From: Clostridia bacterium
GTDB lineage: Bacteria > Bacillota > Clostridia > Oscillospirales > Acutalibacteraceae
DNA length: 64,000 bases
Direction of reading: 5' to 3'
Assembly: GCA_017409265.1 (NCBI GenBank)
Contig: JAFQSY010000049.1
Coordinates: 1-64,000 of the forward strand
Shown here: positions 58,914-64,000 of the stretch, one piece after another
Layout: each line of letters starts with the position of its first letter
Numbering within the stretch: the stretch's first letter is position 1
Program-made: the position numbers and the translations under genes
Notes under the pieces: model-generated
Databases searched by the model: none
The model's input: only the letters and a program-made list of their open reading frames with translations
What the model was told of the DNA's origin: nothing

Positions 58914-61145
58914 ATGAAACACAACAATTGGAACGGTTTTAATGCTGGCGTATGGCAGGATGAAATCAATGTCCGCGACTTTATTCAGACAAACTATAAA
59001 GAATATTGCGGCAATGATGAATTTCTTGCAGAAGCTACTGACCGCACTCAAGCTCTTAATAAAAAGCTTCAGTCACTTTTTGCCCTTGAGCGTCAGTTTG
59101 GCGGCGTTCTTGACATTGATACCGCAACTGTTTCCTCACTGACAAGCTATTCACCGGGATATATTGACAAAGATAACGAAATAATCGTCGGTATTCAGAC
59201 AAACCGTCCTCTCAAAAGAGGTGTCAATCCTTTCGGCGGCATGAGAATGGTACGTCAGGCATGCGAAGCCTATGGCTACAAGCTCGGACGCAAAGTTGAA
59301 GAAGAATTCAAGTTCAGAACAACCCATAATGACGGTGTTTTCCGCGCATATACAGATGAAATGCGTCAGGCAAGAAAATGCCATGTTATTACAGGTCTGC
59401 CCGATGCATACGGCAGAGGCAGAATAATCGGCGATTACCGCAGAGTTGCACTTTACGGAATTGACCGCATTGTAGAAGAAAAGAAAAAAGATAAGAAAGA
59501 GCTCGCAAACGGAACATTTGATACCGAACACATCCGTCTTGATGAAGAACTTTTCCAGCAGATTGCATTTCTCGGCTACATGAAAGAAATGGCGGCAATG
59601 TACGGCTTTGACATCAGCCAGCCTGCTGCAAACGCAAGAGAAGCAATTCAATGGACCTATTTTGCATATCTTGCTGCAATCAAAGAGCAGAACGGCGCCG
59701 CAATGTCACTCGGCAGAGTAAGCTCATTCTTTGATATTTATATTGAACGTGATATTGCAAACGGTATCCTCACCGAAGAAGGCGCACAGGAACTTTTTGA
59801 TGATTTTGTTATGAAGCTGCGTGTTGCACGTCACCTTCGCACACCTGAATATAACGAACTTTTCGGCGGAGATCCCATGTGGATAACAGAAGCTGTCGGC
59901 GGTATGGGCGAAGACGGCAGGACTCTTGTAACAAAGAGCAGCTACCGTATTCTTAACACACTTTATACACTCGGATCATCCCCGGAACCCAATCTCACAG
60001 TTCTCTGGTCAAATTCACTTCCCGAAAACTTCAAGAAATTCTGTGCCAAAGTTTCTGCCGATACAGATTCAATACAATATGAAAATGATGATATCATGCG
60101 CCCTATTTACGGCGATGACTATGCGATCGCTTGCTGTGTTTCAGCAATGAAAATCGGAAAGCAGATGCAGTTCTTCGGCGCTCGCTGCAATCTCGCAAAG
60201 CTTCTTCTTATCGCAATTAACGGCGGTTTCGACACAACAAGCGGCATTCATATCGGACCTCAAATGCCTGTTATGGATACAGAAAAGCTTGATTTTGACG
60301 AAGTTATGAAGCGTTTTGAAATTTACATCAGCTGGATGTGCAACCTCTATGTAAATACAATGAACATCATCCACTATATGCATGATAAATATGCTTATGA
60401 AAAAACACAGATGGCTCTTCATGATACCGAAGTCGGAAGATTCATGGCATTCGGCATTGCAGGTCTTTCTGTTGTTGCCGACTCATTAAGCGCTATTAAA
60501 TATGCAAATGTATGTCCCATTAAAAACGGCAACGGATTCATCATCGACTTTAAAACTACTGGCGATTTTCCCAAATACGGCAATGATGATGACAGGGTTG
60601 ACCTTATTGCAAAAGACATGGCTCACCGCATGATAACGGAGCTTCGCAAAACTCCCGCATACAGAAACGCTGTTCATACCCTTTCTGTTCTTACAATTAC
60701 TTCAAACGTTATGTACGGCAAAAACACCGGTGCTACTCCTGACGGCAGAAAAGCTTCCGCACCCTTTGCACCCGGAGCAAATCCCATGCATAACAGAGAA
60801 GAAAACGGCGCACTTGCATCGCTCAATTCTGTTGCAAAAATCAGCTATGACGATTGCCGTGACGGTGTTTCAAACACATTCTCAATTACTCCGGAAGCGC
60901 TCGGCAGAGATAAAGAAGAAAGAATTACAAATCTTGTTTCGATTCTTGACGGTTACTTTGCAAAGAAAGCTCACCATATCAATGTTAATGTTCTCAACCG
61001 TGAAACACTCATGAAAGCATATGAAGACCCTGAAGCATATCCCAACCTTACAATCCGCGTTTCCGGCTATGCGGTTAATTTCAACAAGCTTTCAAGAGAA
61101 CAGCAGAGAGAGGTTATCAGCCGAACCTTCCATGAGGCAATGTAA
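58914..61145 (+). CDS. pflB: Pyruvate formate-lyase
   Basis: Glycyl-radical enzyme, pyruvate + CoA to acetyl-CoA + formate. The 743-aa length is usual for PflB. Catalytic Cys pair in [17 protein letters not shown] (about residues 403-419); the glycyl radical in [17 protein letters not shown] (Gly about 717); also [11 protein letters not shown]-like [11 protein letters not shown] and [16 protein letters not shown], which bind pyruvate/CoA. These two Cys mark true PFL rather than glycerol dehydratase relatives. SD AAGGAGGA. Controlled by the ZTP riboswitch upstream; the activating enzyme follows at 1 bp. Confidence 0.97.
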   Translation: MKHNNWNGFNAGVWQDEINVRDFIQTNYKEYCGNDEFLAEATDRTQALNKKLQSLFALERQFGGVLDIDTATVSSLTSYSPGYIDKDNEIIVGIQTNRPLKRGVNPFGGMRMVRQACEAYGYKLGRKVEEEFKFRTTHNDGVFRAYTDEMRQARKCHVITGLPDAYGRGRIIGDYRRVALYGIDRIVEEKKKDKKELANGTFDTEHIRLDEELFQQIAFLGYMKEMAAMYGFDISQPAANAREAIQWTYFAYLAAIKEQNGAAMSLGRVSSFFDIYIERDIANGILTEEGAQELFDDFVMKLRVARHLRTPEYNELFGGDPMWITEAVGGMGEDGRTLVTKSSYRILNTLYTLGSSPEPNLTVLWSNSLPENFKKFCAKVSADTDSIQYENDDIMRPIYGDDYAIACCVSAMKIGKQMQFFGARCNLAKLLLIAINGGFDTTSGIHIGPQMPVMDTEKLDFDEVMKRFEIYISWMCNLYVNTMNIIHYMHDKYAYEKTQMALHDTEVGRFMAFGIAGLSVVADSLSAIKYANVCPIKNGNGFIIDFKTTGDFPKYGNDDDRVDLIAKDMAHRMITELRKTPAYRNAVHTLSVLTITSNVMYGKNTGATPDGRKASAPFAPGANPMHNREENGALASLNSVAKISYDDCRDGVSNTFSITPEALGRDKEERITNLVSILDGYFAKKAHHINVNVLNRETLMKAYEDPEAYPNLTIRVSGYAVNFNKLSREQQREVISRTFHEAM

Positions 61146-61146
61146 C

Positions 61147-61857
61147 ATGACAGAAATAACAGGGAGAATACATTCTATTCAAAGTCTCGGCGCACTTGAC
61201 GGACCCGGAATACGCTTTGTTATTTTTATGCAGGGCTGTCCCCTTCGCTGCGGCTGCTGCCATAATCCCGATACATGGGATTTTAATGCCGGAATGGAAT
61301 ATACTCCGTCAGAACTTGTAAATAAAGCGGTAAGGTACAAGGAATATTTCGGCAAAGAAGGCGGGATAACCGTTTCAGGCGGAGAACCACTCATGCAGGC
61401 AGAATTTGTCAAGAAATTATTTGACCTTTGTCATAAAGAAAACATTAACACATGTCTTGACACCTCTGGATGTATTTTAAATGACAACGTAAAAAAACTT
61501 TTAGAGGTCACAGACAGAGTTTTGCTTGATGTTAAATACACCAGTGATGAGCTTTACCGCAATCACGTCGGCTGTAAAATGGAATCGGTTATTGATTTTC
61601 TTGATTATGTCAATTCAAAACAAATTCCCGTTACGCTCCGTCAGGTTATTATTCCGACTTTGAATGACAATGAAGAAAATATTGTTAAATTAAAGGATAT
61701 TTCAAATAATTATCCCTGCATTGACAAAACAGAGCTTCTTGCGTTCAGAAAAATTTGTCAGGTCAAATACGACAAAATGGGAAAAGAATTTCCATTCGCA
61801 GATATTCCCGAGCCTACACAAAAAAAAATTGAAGGGCTTAACAACCTCTTAAAATAA
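61147..61857 (+). CDS. pflA: Pyruvate formate-lyase activating enzyme
   Basis: Radical-SAM enzyme that makes the glycyl radical on PflB. From ATG at 61147 it has 236 aa, near the usual 240; the reading continues upstream into pflB in frame but without a start that fits. SD GAGG is inside pflB's end. The [4Fe-4S] motif is MQGCPLRCGCCHNPDTW (CxxxCxxC, about residues 27-40), followed by GGITVSGGEPLMQAEFV (SAM binding). Ends TELLAFRKICQVKYDKMGKEFPF, as in PflA. The pflB-pflA pair is a unit ended by the terminator at 61863. Confidence 0.96.
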   Translation: MTEITGRIHSIQSLGALDGPGIRFVIFMQGCPLRCGCCHNPDTWDFNAGMEYTPSELVNKAVRYKEYFGKEGGITVSGGEPLMQAEFVKKLFDLCHKENINTCLDTSGCILNDNVKKLLEVTDRVLLDVKYTSDELYRNHVGCKMESVIDFLDYVNSKQIPVTLRQVIIPTLNDNEENIVKLKDISNNYPCIDKTELLAFRKICQVKYDKMGKEFPFADIPEPTQKKIEGLNNLLK

Positions 61858-61862
61858 TTTAT

Positions 61863-61903
61863 CAGCACATGATTTCTTCAGTTTTCATGTGCTGAATTTT
61901 TTT
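61863..61903 (+). terminator. Terminator of pflB-pflA
   Basis: Ten-bp stem CAGCACATGA/TCATGTGCTG (61863-61872 with 61885-61894), 12-nt loop, followed by AATTTTTTT. Confidence 0.85.
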
Positions 61904-61904
61904 G

Positions 61905-61933
61905 TTGTAATAAATAGTATAATTTGATATAAT
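61905..61933 (+). promoter_or_regulatory. Promoter of rsmE
   Basis: TTGTAA (61905-61910), 17 nt, TATAAT (61928-61933). Confidence 0.55.
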
Positions 61934-61957
61934 ATCCCGTAGAAAGACGGTGTTAAA

Positions 61958-62710
61958 ATGTTTAATTTCTTTGCAGACACGGAATGCAGGCACGGCAATA
62001 AATATCTTATTGCAGGAGCAGACTATAACCATATAAAAAATGTTTTAAGAATGAAGGTCGGCGATGAATTTCTCGTAAGCGAAACCGGAATCAGCAATCT
62101 TTGCAGAATTGAAAGCTTTGAGGGTGAATGCGTAATCGCCGAAATAACTGAAGAAAAATTTCAAGATACTAATTTGCCTGTTAAAATCTATCTTTTTCAA
62201 GGGCTTCCGAAAAGCGATAAAATGGAGCTGATAATTCAAAAGGCTGTTGAACTTGGCGTAGAGGGAATAATTCCCGTTGAAATGAAACGCTGTGTTGTAA
62301 GGCTGGAGGACAAAAAGAAAAAAAGCAAAACAGAACGCTGGCAGGCAATCGCCGAAAGTGCTGCAAAGCAGAGTAAAAGAAATTCTGTTCCACAGGTTTT
62401 TGATGTTATGACCTATAAACAAGCTCTTGAAATGGCAAAAAGCCTTGATATTTTCATGGTACCTTATGAAAATAAAGACGGAATGACATCAACCAAAGAT
62501 GCTCTCAATGAAATTAAAAAAGAAAATTCAGTCGGAATTTTAATAGGTCCCGAGGGTGGTTTTGAAAAAAATGAAATTGATGCAGCTTCTGATGCAGGCG
62601 GCAAAACGATCTCTCTCGGCAAACGTATTTTGCGTACCGAAACAGCAGCCATAACAGCTGTCGGAATGTGCATGCTACATGCAGAAATGAATATTAACGG
62701 TGAAGAATAA
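61958..62710 (+). CDS. rsmE: 16S rRNA (uracil-1498-N3)-methyltransferase
   Basis: SPOUT-class methyltransferase acting on the 30S subunit. 250 aa, usual length. N-terminal PUA-like part with NHIKNVLRMKVGDEF-like (YNHIKNVLRMKVGDEFLVS, about residues 25-44); KIYLFQGLPKSDKMELIIQKAVELGVEGIIPVEMKRCVV; and the trefoil knot ILIGPEGGFEKNEIDAA and LGKRILRTETAAITAV at the end. It shares the ATG/TAA base A with the next gene. SD is weak. Confidence 0.95.
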   Translation: MFNFFADTECRHGNKYLIAGADYNHIKNVLRMKVGDEFLVSETGISNLCRIESFEGECVIAEITEEKFQDTNLPVKIYLFQGLPKSDKMELIIQKAVELGVEGIIPVEMKRCVVRLEDKKKKSKTERWQAIAESAAKQSKRNSVPQVFDVMTYKQALEMAKSLDIFMVPYENKDGMTSTKDALNEIKKENSVGILIGPEGGFEKNEIDAASDAGGKTISLGKRILRTETAAITAVGMCMLHAEMNINGEE

Positions 62711-64000
62711 TGAAAAATCTACCCATTGAATTTTCCGAAAGAATGAAAGCTCTTCTCGGAAATGAATATGATGACTACATAAAAGCTTTGAATGCTCCCC
62801 CTGTCAGAGCGTTCAGAGTTAATACTGAAAAAATATCGTCGGAAGATTTTGAAAAAATCAATTCTTTCCCGAGCCAAAAAATTCCGTATGTTGATAACGG
62901 ATACTATTTTGAATTTGACAAAATCGGAAATCATCCTTATCATCATGCCGGCATGATTTATGTTCAGGAACCTGCCGCAATGGCGCCTGCTGAATGCATA
63001 GACATTAATCCTGATTGGAAAGTCCTTGATATGTGCGCGGCACCCGGTGGAAAAAGCACACAACTGAAAAACAAACTTTCCAAAAAAGGTATTCTTGTTT
63101 CAAATGAAATTATACCTTCAAGATGCAAGATATTAACGGGAAACATCGAACGTCTCGGACTTCATAACTGCGTTACAACCTGCATGGATACGGCCAGACT
63201 CGCCAAAACATTCCCTAAAACATTTGACCTTATAATGTGCGATGCACCGTGTTCAGGAGAAGGCATGTTTCGCAAAGACGATGTTGCAATAGATGAATGG
63301 AGCAATGAAAACGTTTATAAGTGTGCCGAAAGGCAAGCAGAAATTCTCGATAATGCAGTTTTACTTCTCAAAAACGGCGGATATATTATTTACGCAACCT
63401 GCACCTTTTCTCTTGAAGAAAACGAAATGACAGTTGATAATTTTTTAAAGAAACACCCCGATTTCGAATTAATTCCCGTTAATGAAAAAATAATATACAC
63501 TACTGTTGACGGCATAAAATTTGATGGCTGTGAGTGCGAAAACATTAGCTTTTCAAGACGTTTTTATCCGCATAAAAACAAAGGCGAAGGACAATTCATG
63601 GCTGTTCTTCACAGCAAGCTTGATCCTACTGCAGAATACGGATACTCAAACAACAATAAAACTAAAATCGACAAAACCGTTAAAGAATTTCTTGATGATG
63701 CTCTGAATGAATACGATGAAGAAAAGGTTTTGATGTATAACGGAAATCCTGCTTATTTTACACCTGATTTTAAAATTCCAAAAGGCGCAGCTTTTTCCTG
63801 CGGAGTAACAATCGGAGAAATAAGAAAAAATTACATTCAGCCTCATCATCAGTTTTTTATGGCAATGGGCAAAAACTTCAAAAGAAAAATTAATCTGTCA
63901 CACGATAGTTATGAGATAAAAAAATATCTTCACGGTGAAGAATTTGATACCGAATGCGAAAACGGCTGGGCGGTTGTTACGGTTGAAAACTGCACCGTCG
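62710..64000 (+). CDS. RsmF/RsmB-type (NOL1/NOP2/Sun) rRNA cytosine-C5 methyltransferase, 3' end cut off
   Basis: The gene runs off the right edge; 430 codons are seen. Start ATG overlaps the rsmE stop (TAATG). Methyltransferase core: VQEPAAMAPAE, VLDMCAAPGGKSTQL (SAM motif I), LIMCDAPCSGEGMFRKDD (catalytic Cys) and IIYATCTFSLEENEMTVDNFL (second Cys). The part after about residue 300 (KGEGQFMAVLH, then the PUA-like region GVTIGEIRKNYIQPHHQFFMAMG) resembles the RsmF C-terminal domain. It probably methylates rRNA (or tRNA). Forms an operon with rsmE. Confidence 0.93.
   Translation, partial: MKNLPIEFSERMKALLGNEYDDYIKALNAPPVRAFRVNTEKISSEDFEKINSFPSQKIPYVDNGYYFEFDKIGNHPYHHAGMIYVQEPAAMAPAECIDINPDWKVLDMCAAPGGKSTQLKNKLSKKGILVSNEIIPSRCKILTGNIERLGLHNCVTTCMDTARLAKTFPKTFDLIMCDAPCSGEGMFRKDDVAIDEWSNENVYKCAERQAEILDNAVLLLKNGGYIIYATCTFSLEENEMTVDNFLKKHPDFELIPVNEKIIYTTVDGIKFDGCECENISFSRRFYPHKNKGEGQFMAVLHSKLDPTAEYGYSNNNKTKIDKTVKEFLDDALNEYDEEKVLMYNGNPAYFTPDFKIPKGAAFSCGVTIGEIRKNYIQPHHQFFMAMGKNFKRKINLSHDSYEIKKYLHGEEFDTECENGWAVVTVENCTV

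Noticed and set aside
61021-61146. 42-residue N-terminal extension of pflA into pflB
   Set aside because: Overlaps the conserved glycyl-radical region of pflB; the ATG at 61147 gives the normal PflA length and is next to a GAGG.
1-64000. CRISPR arrays, rRNA genes, insertion sequences, toxin-antitoxin or restriction systems
   Set aside because: No regular spaced repeats, transposase motifs or defence gene motifs were seen in any frame.

Overview
The window is AT-rich chromosomal DNA from an endospore-forming, anaerobic Firmicute of class Clostridia, most likely a gut Oscillospirales/Ruminococcaceae-type bacterium. The basis is the set of sporulation genes (spoIIID, spoIIAA-spoIIAB-sigF, a sipL-like SPOCS/LysM gene, a spoVB-like flippase), the anaerobic enzymes (pyruvate formate-lyase and its activase, Fe-S serine dehydratase, formate-tetrahydrofolate ligase), host-glycan hydrolases (GH27, GH29, GH38, sialidase-like) and clostridial RNA switches (T-box on valS, ZTP riboswitch on pflB). 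This is inferred from gene content; no rRNA is present.

Layout. 1-713: the end of a tyrosine integrase pointing at a tRNA-Met/Ile(CAT)-tRNA-Trp pair, probably the edge of an integrated element lying to the left. 856-2421: serine dehydratase sdaAB-sdaAA. 2589-8163: xpt plus a BMP-type nucleoside ABC transporter, one purine salvage operon. 8262-10659: spoIIID, an inositol-dehydrogenase-like gene and a membrane-anchored GDPD. 10649-14357 (minus): queA-tgt, yajC, a TIGR04086-like membrane protein and a lipoprotein. 14541-17800: asd-dapA-dapB plus a free-standing ACT protein, making lysine/DAP precursors. 17846-20416: an unlisted 44-aa amphipathic peptide gene, trxA, sipL-like, ydbC-like. 20498-30916: a sugar-handling region with a GPH symporter and a Gfo/Idh enzyme, facing an orphan solute-binding lipoprotein-GH27-sialidase operon, an SDR with a zinc-finger-like tail, and a DHDPS/NAL-family aldolase. 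30996-36453: spoIIA operon, folC, and valS behind a T-box. 36808-46620: alpha/beta hydrolase, spoVB-like gene overlapping pepD antisense, GH38 mannosidase with an unrecognised 592-aa partner, DUF2156 protein, sugar isomerase/epimerase. 46659-50395: PadR-HAAS membrane protein-histidine phosphatase operon with a nested-dyad operator, then an FkbM methyltransferase. 50451-55415: fhs divergent from a GlpA-like/FAD reductase/DUF1667 operon. 55451-58593: glmM, a GlmU-like beta-helix protein, GH29 fucosidase. 58698-64000: ZTP riboswitch, pflB-pflA, then rsmE and a truncated RsmF-type methyltransferase.

Nearly every transcription unit has a readable sigma-A-type promoter (TTGACA-like, 16-18 nt, TATAAT-like) and a hairpin terminator, so operon borders are fairly secure. 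No CRISPR array, insertion sequence or rRNA was seen. No clear-cut new defence or mobile system is present. The most unusual items are the 44-aa peptide gene with its own strong promoter and terminator, the 592-aa propeller-plus-helical protein next to the mannosidase, the SDR-zinc-finger fusion, the GH27 with a domain inserted in its barrel, the ribosome-binding site buried in a terminator stem upstream of the TIGR04086-like gene, and the nested PadR operator.
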